This document shows, in pieces, positions 44,418 to 56,700 of a stretch of 64,000 bases of DNA. Where the stretch lies: positions 4,898,001-4,962,000 of the forward strand of contig CM033404.1 of the NCBI GenBank assembly GCA_019426215.1. The letters run 5' to 3'. The position numbers and the translations under genes are program-made. The stretch comes from Buddleja alternifolia. Taxonomy: Eukaryota; Streptophyta; Magnoliopsida; Lamiales; Scrophulariaceae. A model generated the notes under the pieces. The model searched no databases, was not told the origin of the DNA, and saw only the letters and a list, made by a program, of their open reading frames with translations. Each line of letters begins with the position of its first letter. The first letter of the stretch is position 1.

Positions 44418-45513
44418 GGGCCTGTTTGATTGGCTGTTTTTGGCTTCTCTTGGCGTTTTTCGGGAACAAAAAATGGGAAAACACGTTTGGTTGAGTGTTT
44501 CCAAATACCTGTTTTGCAGAATTTTGAGTCACCCAAGAGACGATTTTGGAGAACAGGTTTTAGGTGTTTTGCAGAATTCTCAGTCACCCAAGGCAAAAAT
44601 TGACAGAATGTCCAAAACACGGAGTGTCAATTACTGTGCACTTATCCTCCAAATATTTCAAATATTTTAATTAATTCAAAATATTAATTAAATAATAATA
44701 ATTAAAAAAAAAGGAAAAGAACAGTAGCTTTCTTCCCCCAACTCACCCCCAGCCTCGCCGGAACCCTCTCTCCCGACGTCGGCCACCTCCGCTTCCTCGT
44801 CAACCTCTCCGCGGCCGCCAACTCCCTCTCCGGCCCCATTCCGCCCCAAATCGCCGACATCCCCAGCCTCCGGTACCTCAACCTCTCCCACAATGTCTTC
44901 AATCTCACCTTCCCCGCCACCCTCTACCGCCTCAAAAACCTCCAAGTACTTGACATTTACAACAACAACACCGGCGACTTCCCTTCGCAAGCCCATTTGC
45001 TCATGAATCTCCGCCACTTGCATCTCGGCGGTAACTTCTTCTCTGGCGAAATACCCCCTTCATTCTGCTCCTTTATATACCTCGAATACCTGGCTGTCTC
45101 CGGCAATTAGCTCACCGGCACTATCCCGCCGGAGATCGGAAACATGACTCAGCTCAAGGGTTTACTTCAAAGATATGAGAATGGCTTTCTTTCAGATCCT
45201 TTTGAAGAAGATGAACAGAATCTTCTTCCTTTTCTTTTTCTTTTTTGTTTTGTTTTTTTTATTTAATTAATATTTTGAAATTATTTGAATAATATATATG
45301 TTACACATAAAAATAGTCTCATCCAAACGTGTTTTTGTATTTTTTTAATTACAAAACAATTTCATCCAAACGCATTCTCGAAGAACATATGATCTGTAGA
45401 ATAGGTGCCAAACAGGTTTTCAATAATTTTTATTCTTCAAAACCTGTTCTACAGAATCGTTCTACAAAACTGTTCTGCAAAACTACAAAAACAAAAACGT
45501 GCCAAACAGACCC
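44418..45513. mobile_element. Pack-type PIF/Harbinger-like element carrying an LRR receptor-kinase fragment
   Basis: TTA flanks both ends (44415-44417, 45514-45516). The termini are GGGCCTGTTTGATTGGCTG and, reverse-complemented, GGGTCTGTTTGGCACGTTTT. A 3-bp TTA duplication with GGGCCTGTTTG-like ends is the PIF/Harbinger signature. No transposase is inside. Instead a GC-rich block with LRR coding sequence lies in the middle, which makes this a gene-capturing (Pack) element. Confidence 0.72.
44742..45170 (+). pseudogene. Captured fragment of a BAM/CLV1-type LRR receptor-like kinase
   Basis: Reading from 44742 gives LTPSLAGTLSPDVGHLRFLV, then SGPIPPQIADIPSLRYLNLS, LQVLDIYNNNTGDFP, LRHLHLGGNFFSGEIPPSF and YLEYLAVSGN, an in-frame TAG at 45108-45110, and LTGTIPPEIGNMTQLKG. 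Repeat spacing and words (NLRHLHLGGN, EYLAVSGN) are those of the N-terminal LRRs of BAM1-3/CLAVATA1 kinases. About 140 codons remain; signal peptide, most LRRs, membrane segment and kinase are absent. GC content is far above that of its flanks. Confidence 0.85.
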
Positions 45514-45692
45514 TTAATAACTCACGCAAAGTAGAATTTGTGGCCCTCCCCCTCCCTTATCAAGCAAGGTAGAATCTTAATAACTCTATAACTAACCCGG
45601 GTATGTCGGCTTCGATCCTATTGAATTGAAAAAAAATAAAAATAAGAGCACCTAAATAGGTAAATAAATCCAGAGAAGCCGGGGCCCCAACT
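45514..45692 (+). mobile_element. 3' part of the SINE in duplicate copy 1
   Basis: It aligns with the SINE at 61667-61845: TTTGTGGCCCTCCCC, a TATAACT stretch and an A-rich tail before GCACCTAAATAGGTAAATAA. Pieces of the same SINE (AATAACTCACGCAAGGTAG) also lie at 44347-44365, left of the PIF-like element, so the copy was split by later insertions. Confidence 0.6.
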
Positions 45693-46506
45693 AGGGGTGT
45701 AATCGAGCCGAGCTCGAGCAAATTAAAAGATTTAGGACACAACACGGTTCTGACACCGCTATCCTATATACAGACACACACACATAAACATATCTATATA
45801 TATAACTATAATACGCAAATTAGACTTTTGATTTCAATTTCAACATAACATGTTAGAGAAATAAACTGCGAGAATGGTTGTTCATTATAAAATTTGCAAT
45901 TTACCTCTGAAACTTTATATATCTAAAAGAATTAAACTTCTTATCAACAATAAGACAATAACAAATGCAAATAAAAATATATATAAACTAAATATAAAAT
46001 TAAACGTGTTTTTCATGTAATACATGACATAACAAATACTTTATTATTCTAATCTCCACCACAAACAAGTGAAATAGTTTACAAGTGTCGTGTAAATAAT
46101 GAGTATGAGCGAGTTCTCGTTTTCTAGGAATTAGATTGTGAATTTTATTTTATTTTCATTTTACAATTTGATCTTATACTTCTTAGTCTCTCACAAAAGT
46201 CCAATTGTGTCCTCATGCATATTAGACAGTATTGCCCCCCTGACGTATCTGACATTGTGTTGAAATTTTATTTAAGAACACTAATTTTTCGTATCTGACA
46301 CAATACGTGGCGATTTTTCAAAGTGTCTGTACTTTATTAGTTTCGTTTGTTCAATCAATTTAACCATTTTCTTATAAAAATATTTAATTAAGAAAAATGA
46401 TATTTCACCTGTTGTGATTTTTATATAAAACATGATACGATAAAAATTCAAAAGGAAATGGAAAAGAAAAATAGTTAACAATAGATATTTCTAGCCTCTA
46501 AACATT

Positions 46507-46705
46507 TGTTGAAATATACTTATTTATGTTTGGTTGTACTTATTGCTTTAATAGTTGTACCTTAACAGTTAGTCAAGTTAGCTTTCCTATTACGCAGATT
46601 AGTTAGGTTAGTTTGTTAATTAGCTACTATAAATAGTAATATTCTGTAATCTCTTCAGCATAATTCATTAATGAAGATTTCTCCCAAATTCATCTCATCT
46701 CAACA
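46507..46705 (+). repeat. 5' LTR of the copia element
   Basis: 199 bp. A TATA box (TATAAATA) lies at 46628-46635, so this LTR should hold the element's promoter. It differs from the 3' LTR by one C/A and one G/A change. Confidence 0.95.
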
Positions 46706-46717
46706 TGGTATCAGAGC
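46706..46717 (+). other. Primer binding site
   Basis: TGGTATCAGAGC directly abuts the LTR, as in most plant copia elements primed by initiator tRNA-Met. Confidence 0.9.
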
Positions 46718-47002
46718 CAGTGATTATTCCCAAATCACTATGTGATTTTTTTTGAAATCTTCAATTTCTTCCGCAAGTTTACCGATTGAAATCAAATTGA
46801 TTTCATAGATCTTTCTTCGTTTGATTTTTTTTTTTTTTGCAATTACCGATTGAAATCGAGCTGATTTCATCAAAAATTGGTTTTCTTCGATTGATCAAAT
46901 TCTTGAATTGATTCTTTACTCAGTTCATTAATCGAACAATTTTGCTATTGCTCATCATGAATTGCATCTGGATGTCGTGTTCATCCTTCAACGAGTTCTT
47001 CA

Positions 47003-50000
47003 ATGGTGTTTGATGTGAATGATCCCCTGTTCGTTCATCCATCTGATATCCCTAACCTTCATTTAGTTCCGCATGAATTGACAGGTTCTGAAAACTATGG
47101 TGTTTAGTGTAAAGCCATGCGTATTGCGTTGAATTGCAAGAGTAAACTAGGGTTTGTTACTGGAAAATGCCAGAAACCTGATACGGATGATCCACGACTG
47201 GAACAATGGGAGAAGTGTAATTCCTTAGTATTATCTTGGATTTTGAAATGCATTAGTAGAGAGATTTACAATGGCCTCGTCTACTGTGAGACAGCAGTTG
47301 ATGCGTGGAATGATCTCCATGAACAATTTAGCAAGATGAATAGAGCTAGAGTGTTTGCTTTGTTTCGAGAAATTAACTCTCATACTCAAGGAATGAATTC
47401 CGTTACTGTTTACTATACTAGATTGCGGCATATGTGGGAGGAATATGATTCCCTTATCAATATACCTCATTGTGAATGCAATGCTTCTCAAGCTCTCTCG
47501 GATTATCATCAGGAACACAAACTCATGCAGTTTCTGATTGGATTGAATGAATCATATGCAGGACTTCGTTCACAGATTCTTATGATGGTTCCATCTCCAT
47601 CACATAAACATGCTTATTCCATGGTGTGCAATGAGGAGTCACAATAGACCATCAACATTCCTGTTGCCTCTCATGATGCTCCAATGAGTTTCTATTCCAC
47701 CGCTCCCCACAAACCTAAGAGATCTGGCATTATATGTGAACATTGTGGTTTCCCAGGACACTCAAAGAACACTTGCTTCAAACTCATTGGATATCCACCA
47801 AATAGAGGCCGAGGAAGGCCAAATTATAACAAAGGAGGTCAAGGCAGAGGTTATCAATCCAACCAAGTTAGTCTTCAATCTGTTGATTCCACTGAGGTGA
47901 CTGATTCCATACTTTCAGATTCACCTGCTCCACATGATCATATGATATCTCCTAGTCCAGCTCCTGCCTTGACTGCTCAACAATATCAACAATTGCTCCA
48001 GTTACTCAACTCATAACCATCTACTGCTCAACAAACAGAAGCACATTTTGCATCAACTCAAACACTGCAACCAACTCAGTCAGGTATATCATCAGATACC
48101 TTTGCTTTATTAGCTAAAACTTCACATGATGAATGGATAATTGATAGTGGAGCAAACCAACACATGTGTTTTAACCTTGCAATGTTTGAACCTTCAACAC
48201 ACACTGCACCTCCATATACATCTGTGAAATTGCCCACTTTTACAATTGCTTCAGTTACAAAAATTGGGACCATCACACTTCCTCATGGTCTTGTTCTAAA
48301 AAATGTCCTTTATGTTCCTGATTTTCAATGCAATTTACTCTCCATTTCTAGATTCACACAAGACAACAGTTGCTTTGTGGCCTTGTATCCTCATCTTTGC
48401 CTATTTCAGGATCTATGGAGTGGTAAGATAAAGGGGATTGGTATAGTCAAGAATGGCTTGTATCTCCTTGATCCTGCAACTACACACTCAGATTTCCAAT
48501 CCATCTTCAAGCAATCTCAAAGTTTTCATTCTAATTCCATTGTTTGTAATGCTGGCAGTATACCTTTACTTGATTCTGATACTTGTATGAATTCAGTTCC
48601 TGACTCAGACTGTTTTGATGGTGTTAATAAAAATGTGCTTAGTTGTTTATCTACTGTTACATCTAATTTGTGGCATATGAGGTTGGGACACATGTCTGTT
48701 ACCAGGCTCAAACATCTTCCTGTTATAGGTCCTTCTTTACAAACATCTTCTTTTCATTGTCCAGTTTGCCCCATAGATAAACATGCAAGAACTCCTTTTC
48801 CCATCAGCTCTTCTTTCACCACTTCTATCTTTGAACTTATCCATATGGACATCTGGGGTCCATATAAACACCCCACACACTCAAATGCAAGATATTTCTT
48901 AACAATAGTAGATGATTTTTCCAGAGGGACATGGGCTTTTCTACTATAACACAAATCTGATATTCTTCATATCATTCAAGATTTTTTCATCTATGTTCAG
49001 AATCAGTTTCATATTACAATCAAAACAGTTAGAACAGATAGGGCATGGGATTTCTTTAAATCATCATGTTCCTCATTCTTTTCTTGTCATGGAGTTGTTC
49101 ACCAAAGCTCAGTCATTTACACTCCTCAACAAAATGGACTTGTTGAGAGAAAACACAAACACATTCTAAATGTTGCTAGAGCTTTGATGTTTCAATCTCA
49201 CACTCCCATTTCTTTTTGGGGAGAATGTATTACAACTGCTATATACCTCATTAATAGGACTTCTTCACCCCTTATCCACAATAAAACTCCTTTTGAAATC
49301 CTTTTTCATAAACCTCCTTCCTTATCTCACCTTAAAGTTTTTGGTTGTCTTTGTTATGCCAAAGTTTTCCCTCAAACAGATAAATTCTCTCCAAGGTCTC
49401 AGACTTGTGTTTTACTGGGCTATGCACATGCACAAAAAGGATATAAACTATTGGATATTGCATCTAACATTGTTCTTATTTCCAGGGATGTCATATTCTA
49501 TGAAACTATTTTCCCATTTGCCCTCACTAATTCTTCCTCTTCTGATCATCTGTTAGAAACCTCCTCCTCAGACTTTTATGGTGATTTGGTGTCTCCTTAT
49601 CTCTCTCCAACTTCCTCTCCTCCACCTCAGACTGATATCCTTTTACCTTCTACTTCTTCTACTCATTCTCCTCTTCCTTTAAGAAGGTCTCAAAGACCTC
49701 ACAGGACTCCATCTTGGACACAAGACTTTATATGTCCTATTATTTCAACTTCCAACACTTCCATTCTTTACCCTCTCTCTCATCATCTTTCTTATTCTCA
49801 CTTATCTCCTAATTTTCAAGCTTTTGTTTGTTCTCTTCATTCTGTAACTGAACCAACAAGTTATCATGAGGCAATTAAGGATGTAAGATGGCAAGATGCA
49901 ATGCATGCTGAAATTAAAGCATTAGAGGTTAATAATACAGGGGAATTGGTCCCTTTGCCACCTCACAAGAAAGCAATTGGTTGTAAATGGGTGTATAAAG

Positions 50001-51432
50001 TCAAATTAAGGGCTGATGGTTCTGTGGAAAGGTTTAAAGCAAAACTTGTGGCAAAGGGTTACACACAACAAGAGGGTCTGGACTATCATGACACCTTTAG
50101 TCCTGTAGTTAAAATTGTGACAGTAAGAACTGTCTTGGCTTTAGCTGCCATTCACTCTTGGCCTCTATATCAACTAGATGTCACTAATGCATTTCTTCAA
50201 GGTGACCTCTCTGAAGAAGTTTATATGGTCCTTCCAGAAGGCTTTAGCAATCCAAGGGGGGACAAGAATGTAGTGTGTAGATTACTAAAGTCCTTATATG
50301 GCCTGAAACAGGCATCTAGACAGTGGAATCTGAAGTTTACTGAGGCTTTAACTCATGCTGGCTTTACACAGTCCAAACATGATTATTCATTATTCACAAA
50401 GCAGAAAGGGAACAACATGGTGATCTTATTGGTATATGTTGATGATATCATCATCACAGGAAGTAATGAAGAGATGATTACAGAATTGAAAGCTTATTTG
50501 CATAAAACTTTCCACATAAAGGACCTTGGAAACCTGAAGTATTTCCTTGGTATTGAAGTGGCCAGAAATAGTGAAGGTATTTGTATAAATCAGAGAAAGT
50601 ACATCCTGGAGTTGTTAAAGGAAGTTGGACTAACAGGCTATAAGCCTATTGAAACACCCATTGAGCTGAATCTGAAACTAACTACTTATGAATATGATGA
50701 GCATCTTAGAACCATAGAGAGTGATCCACTACTAAAGAATGCGACAGAGTATCAAAGACTTGTTGGGAAGCTGATATATTGAGGGATGACCAGACCTGAT
50801 ATAAGCTACTCAGTACAAATGTTGACTCAATTCATGCATAAGCCTAAAGACTCTCACATGCAAGCTGCCATTAGAGTTCTTAGATACTTGAAGGGCACAC
50901 CTGGATTTGGTATTTTTATGTCTAAACACAGCAAACTGGAGCTAAATGCATACTGTGATGCAGACTGGGGTTCTTGTTTGATGACTAGAAGATCTCTTTC
51001 AGGATTCTTTATTAAACTTGGTGATACATTGATATCCTGGAAAACTAAAAAGCAAAAAACGGTTGCAAGATCATCATGTGAGGCCGAATATAGATCAATG
51101 GCAGGAACTTCATGTGAAGTGATTTGGTGACTAGGAATTATAAGAGATTTGGACATTGAGTTGAGCAAGCCAGTTAAGCTGTACAGTGACAGTAAGTCAG
51201 CTCAAAGTATTGCAAGTAATCCGGTATTTCATGAGAGAACAAAGCATATAGAAATTGATTGTCATGTCACATGATCTGAAATTTGATTCAAGAAGGTGTC
51301 ATTTGCATTGAGTATGTGAAGAGTGAGGAGCAACCAGCCGATCTATTGACAAAAGGCCTTTGCAGAGACAAGCATCAATATCTTCTTTGCAAGTTTGATG
51401 TTATAGACATATTCAAACGGGACCAAACTTGA
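47003..51432 (+). pseudogene. copia gag-pol polyprotein with several in-frame stops
   Basis: One frame runs nearly the whole length from the ATG at 47003. In order: a gag (UBN2-like) region with YNGLVYCETAVDAWNDLHEQ; CCHC knuckle CEHCGFPGHSKNTC (47741-); protease DSGANQHM (48148-); integrase zinc region with HMRLGHMS and CPVC, then the catalytic core from HMDIWGPY to GLVERKHKH; reverse transcriptase with KWVYKVKLRADG and YVDDI (50437-); and RNase H with YCDADWG. In-frame stops: TAG 47105, TAG 47645, TAA 48014, TAA 48947, TGA 50780 and TGA 51128. One frame change near 51265 follows. The element is not autonomous as it stands. Confidence 0.9.
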
Positions 51433-51438
51433 GGGGGG

Positions 51439-51637
51439 TGTTGAAATATACTTATTTATGTTTGGTTGTACTTATTGCTTTAATAGTTGTACCTTAACAG
51501 TTAGTCAAGTTAGCTTTCCTATTACGAAGATTAGTTAGGTTAGTTTGTTAATTAGCTACTATAAATAGTAATATTCTGTAATCTCTTCAGCATAATTCAT
51601 TAATAAAGATTTCTCCCAAATTCATCTCATCTCAACA
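51439..51637 (+). repeat. 3' LTR of the copia element
   Basis: 199 bp, 197 identical to the 5' LTR. Preceded by GAGGGGGG as polypurine tract. Confidence 0.95.
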
Positions 51638-51841
51638 ACATTAAACATAATTTTAGCACACTCTCTTCAAAACGGCGAGAAACAAAAAAGTTGTCTCTCT
51701 CTAGTAGTGGAGAACATGCTTTAATAAAAGTGGCCTAAAGTTTCTCCTTTTCTGGCAGCGTGCTCAAGGCCACGCTTTGTCGGCAACAAAGAGCCGTTAC
51801 CGGCATCTGCTCTACCTTCTGTCGCTGCGCCGCCTCCGTGC

Positions 51842-52916
51842 ATGGAGGAGGCGGACTCCGACCACCCACCCCCATTGGTGGTGACTCCGAATAAGAACGT
51901 AAAGAAACTAAAGAGACGGCTCATCGGGGCAGAAATTTCCGATAATTAATCCAACGAAAATTGAAGGTGATGACTTACACCATTTCGATCGAGGGAACCA
52001 GATGACCTGCATGCCCGCCCACACTGAGAACCAAGATCCACCACCGCCGGTGGATGGAGGCGAGACTGTCGACAAGACTCCGAATGCATGGCACACGTAT
52101 AACCTTTGGCAAAATTGGAACCGGGGACACCTTGCATCTATCTACCACACCGGTGATGGAGAGGATGATGACGAATGCATAGAGGAGGAGAGTGAGGATG
52201 AAGCGGACGATTCGGTACCAGTTCTTTCAATCCCCGATCGCGACATCCGAGAGATGGTGGCACCATACCGTCGGGCCTTAGTGGTGAAGATACTTGGTCT
52301 GAAAGTCGGGTACTCGATGCTTCGGCAACGAATGAAAGCAATTTGAGGCTGCCATATGAATTAAACCCGGTAGATATTGGGAATGATTATTACCTGGTTC
52401 GGTTCCGGTTAAAGGAAGAATATGACAAGGTGTTACATGAGGGACCTTGGATGATCTTGGGCCATTACTTGACAGTCAAAAAATGGGAACCATCTTTCAA
52501 CCCAAAGAAAGATCCCCACAACTATGGTCTGGGTATGGTTCCCGGATTTGCCAATTCACCTGTTCAACGAAAAAGCATTATGTAGCATGGCGAGATTAAT
52601 TGGAAAGGTCCGGGGGATTGATAAAAATACGGAAGATTCGATCAGAGGTCAATATGCGAGGGTCTGCGTGGAAATAGATTTAAACAAACCGATCGTACCT
52701 GTCATAAAAGTTAATAAAAAACTGCGAGTAGTCGAATATGAAGGTTTGTCGCTCATCTGTTTTACGTGTGGCGAGTATGGACACCGGAAGGACAATTGTG
52801 GGATGGTTGCAGGATTAATGAATGAAGACAACTTACCGCCAGAAGCAAAAGCCGAGAATTCCAAAACTCCCACTACGTACGGCCCTTGGAATATTGTCCA
52901 ACATGGTCCACGTTGA
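51842..52916 (+). pseudogene. LINE ORF1 (DUF4283-like, CCHC knuckle), broken
   Basis: Starts MEEADSDHPPPLVVTPNKNV, then a stop near 51948. An acidic block (ECIEEESEDEADDS), KEEYDKVLHEGPWMILGHYL and CFTCGEYGHRKDNC follow in different frames. At least two stops and one frameshift (around 52530) separate the parts. A variable linker continues to about 53690 with no recognised domain, ending in a C-run before ORF2. Confidence 0.85.
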
Positions 52917-53732
52917 GGGGGTCCGAGAAAAGAAAATGGTACTGATCAATTTCGTGAAAAAGAGCCTAACATATTCCAATTTGGAGCAAACAAACAAGCT
53001 ACTAATAGGGTTGACAAGGAGGACTCGTATGAGGGACCCGATTCGAAAAATTTCAATAACGGAAGTCGTCAACCTAATGACACTGTACCAACTCGCACTC
53101 TTGGGAAGCAGAAGCTGAATGTATCGAAGGAGGCACCAAGTGGGTCACGATTTAATGTCCTACTGGATATGGACGAACATTTGGAGACTAACAAGGGCAA
53201 TAACATGCGGTATACAGTGGGCGAAACGGGGACGAACACAAATGTACAGAAGGTTTGGAAGAAAAAAGGCAAAGAACCGAGTTCGTCAAGCCTAGAGAAA
53301 ATCGTGAATGTGGATGGAATTACACCAATTGCACTAGGGGCTACATATCCTATAGTCAATAACCAGATTCATTCACCTATTGCACTTGATCAGAATATGG
53401 CGGAAGCTAATCGGGTGGATGCACGGCAAATCGAATCTCAAATGGGTATATCGAACCCAAATCCAGTTGACAACTCTCGGTCGGGTCCATATGATGAGCA
53501 TACTCGACCACCAGATTATCAAATGGAAGGTTTACTGAGCTCGGATGAGGAATCAGATACCAAATATGTTTACTCAGAGATGGTCGCTACTCAGAGCGAT
53601 ATGGGCCATAACAACGCCGGGACTACTGAGATATCGGATGACCTGGACACAGACGTACGACTAGGGGGGGCTTGCCCCCCCCCCCAGGTATGATTTTTTG
53701 ATTTATGGAACTTCTCCCTTTGTCCGTTAATT

Positions 53733-56700
53733 ATGACATCTATATTTTGGAATTGCAGAGGTGTAGCGAAGCCGGAATTTCAAAATTCGCTTAGAGAAGT
53801 TCTTAATCGGCATAAGCCGATGATATTAGTCTTGGTTGAGCCACAAATTCAAGGTCGCCATACGAATGTCATTATGAAATTTTTTAATTTCAATAGGGTT
53901 GAGAAAGTGGAGGCACGAGGCTTTGCGAGGGGTATTTGGCTCTTTTGGAACACAGTTGAAGTTGATCTTGATATTGTGGAAGCAAACGATCAAAGTATTA
54001 CATCTGTAGTTAGCCGGCATGGAGATGAGAGATGAGTCCTAACAGCGGTATACGCAAGCCCTCATTTGAAAACGCGGGATTTCCTTTGGGATTACATTGT
54101 TCGTATAAGCCCACACATATATGGTCCATGGGTCATAGCGGGAGCTATGAATGTTGTGACATCACAGAATGATAAAACTGGCGGAGCCCCTATCCAGCTA
54201 TACAAATGCCAAAAATGTCTGGAATGTATTGACAGGTGTGGCCTCATTGATCTTAAATATGTCGGGTCTCCGTTCACTTGGGCTAAGGGTGGTACGTCGA
54301 ATCTTCAAGAGCGATTGGATAGAATATTGTGCAATGACTCGTGGAGACTCACCTTTCAGCAGGCTACGGTGCATCATCTCCCTCGGATAGAATCAGACCA
54401 CTCACCGATTATGCTGACACTAACCGAGAAAACGAGAGCTAGAACTTTCCTTGGCTACTTTCGATTTCAGTCCGCTTGGTTCACTCACCCAAATTTCCAT
54501 GATATGATTACGAAGGAGTGGTGTTCGAAAAGGGCTTTAGGGGTAACAGAACAAATTCAGCATATCCGTATTGCAACTCATTCATGGAACCAAGAGACCT
54601 TTGGTAACATCTTCCGGAGAAAACAAAATCTTTTTTCTTGTATTGCAGGCATCCAAAAGGCGCAGAGGGTTCGGTTCAGATACTCTCTCCGGAAATTAGA
54701 AAATAAGTTGAAAGCCCAATACATAGAGACTTTACGTTAGGAAGAATTATTTTGGAAGCAAAAGGCTCGGGCTCAGTGGCTAAAGGCGGGAGACCTCAAT
54801 ACCCGATTCTTCCGCCTTTCCACAGTTACCCGACAGAACAAAAGTAAAGTGTGCGGTCTTGAGAAAGCAGATGGCATCCAGCTTATGTTCTATCAGAGAT
54901 GCTGGGATGTGGTAGGGGAGGACGTCTACCGAATGGTCAAGGAAGCTCTACACTCTGGTACCGTCGATCCTTCTCTGAATATGTCTCGTATTGTTTTGAT
55001 ACCTAAGGAAAAAAATCCAGCTAACCTTTCTAAGTTTCGTCCGATTAGTTTAACAAATGTATGCTTGAAAATAATTACAAAAACCTTAACTAATCGAATC
55101 AAGGATTTTATTGATGAATTAATCCCACAGTCTCAAAGTAGTTTTATGCCTGGTAGACAAACGATTGACAATGTTCTAATCACTCAAGAGATTTTGCATG
55201 ATTTATGTCGGCTCAAAGGAAATAAGGGATTTTTTATTGCTAAAATTGATTTTGAAAAAGCTTATGACCAGATTAATTGGACTTTTCTTAGAAAGGTGCT
55301 GGAAGAAATGGGATTCCCCTTGAATTGGATCACTCTTCTCATGGAATGTACCACCCGAGCTAAGCTTTCCCTGTTGTGGAACGGGGAAGCTACTGAATGG
55401 TTCACTCCTAAGCGTGGCTTGAGACAAGGGGACCCTCTCTCGCCATACCTATTTGTGTTTTGTGTGCAGAAGCTTTTGGCGGTTCAGGAAAAGAATTGGC
55501 GCCCCATTCCCACTTCTCGGTCTGGCCCCAAAATTTCCCACTTGATGTTTGCAGATGATCTCCTCTTGTTCGGAGAGACCTCGATTCCCCAGACCAAAGT
55601 GATCATGCGGACTTTAAATATTTACTGTGCTCTTTCGGGTCAGGCTGTTAATGAGAACAAGTCGAAATTGTTTATCTCCAAAAATGTTAACCCGGACTTG
55701 AGAAGGCGTATTGGTCATCTGACTAAGCTAGGACTCACGAAGAATTTGGGAAGATATCTCGGCGACCCCCTTCACCATGGTCGGATTCTATGAAAAGATT
55801 ATGATTTTCTCGTTGATAGGGTAAAGCAGCGACTTAAAGGGTGGAAACGCAAAATGGTGTCCCTTGCGGGGCGTGCGACTCTGATTAAATCGGTGACCGA
55901 GACCATTTCGTCGTATCATATGCAGACCATGCACCTTCCCCTTGGCACATGTGATGCAATAGATAAGGCGAATAGGCAATTTCTGTGGGGTGGCTCGGAC
56001 GAGGAACGAAAGCTATGTTTAGTGAAATGGGATATGGTGTGCAAACCTAAAGAACATGGTGGATTAGGGTTGCGAAGTACTCGGATAACTAATGTAGCTC
56101 TCCTGGGCAAACTTGTTTGGCAGCTTTTTCAGGATGATACGAGACTTTGGGTTCAGGTTTTCAAGCATAAATATATTCTACGGTGTAGGGCTCGAGCCAG
56201 GGCAGCTACGTCACCCACATGGCAGGGTATTTTGTCGGTTACTCCAATGGTCAAGATGGGCACGAGATGGATTGTAGGTAATGGTGCCAAAATTAATTTT
56301 TGGAACGATATTTGGTTGGGTAATGCACCTCTCAATACACGATGCTCATATCTGAGACATGAAGGAGAGAGGGATTGCTCGGTTGCCAGCTATTGGATTC
56401 CGGGTCTTGGATGGGACTGGGACGAGCTGACATCCCTACAGGAAGAAGCTAAGACAGAGTTACTCGACATTAATCTTGACCCCGGGCTGGACCAACAAGA
56501 CATATCTAGATGGCTTTTCTCTTCAGACGGGCAGTATAGCTGTAAGAGTCACGTAAATTCGGTTGATATGAAAGCATGGTCGAAGCTTTGGAAGGTGCCC
56601 GGTCCACACCATCGACGAATGTTCTTATGGTTACTCCGACATGATAGAGTGATTACTAACTCTACTCTTAAAAGGAGAGGAATTTCGGATAATGAATATT

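Larger units (their letters stand above)
31586..45692. repeat. Tandem segmental duplication, copy 1 (with insertions)
   Basis: Sequence from AAAAGATTTAGGACACAAC at about 31586 to ATCCAGAGAAGCCGGGGCCC (45671-45690) recurs in the same order and orientation at about 45724-61893. The match is near-identical over long blocks; for example 31600-32335 matches 45740-46505, and 32336-35625 matches 57641-61633. Copy 1 has been opened at 35626 by a LINE and further by a MITE, GTTTGG-type fragments and the PIF-like element. The only homologous sequence to the right of these is the SINE end at 45515-45692. Without insertions the unit is about 5 kb and appears gene-free. Confidence 0.9.
46507..51637 (+). 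mobile_element. Ty1/copia LTR retrotransposon, complete ends, coding region broken
   Basis: 5131 bp flanked by the 5-bp duplication ACATT (46502-46506, 51638-51642). LTRs of 199 bp (46507-46705 and 51439-51637) start TGTTG and end CAACA and differ at only two positions. The primer site TGGTATCAGAGC, complementary to initiator tRNA-Met, directly follows the 5' LTR. The polypurine tract GAGGGGGG precedes the 3' LTR. The gag-pol order protease-integrase-RT-RNase H is that of copia. It lies in duplicate copy 2 only. Confidence 0.95.

Noticed and set aside
44688..45023. 111-codon acidic minus-strand frame
   Set aside because: Antisense shadow of the captured LRR fragment; the plus frame has clear LRR periodicity.
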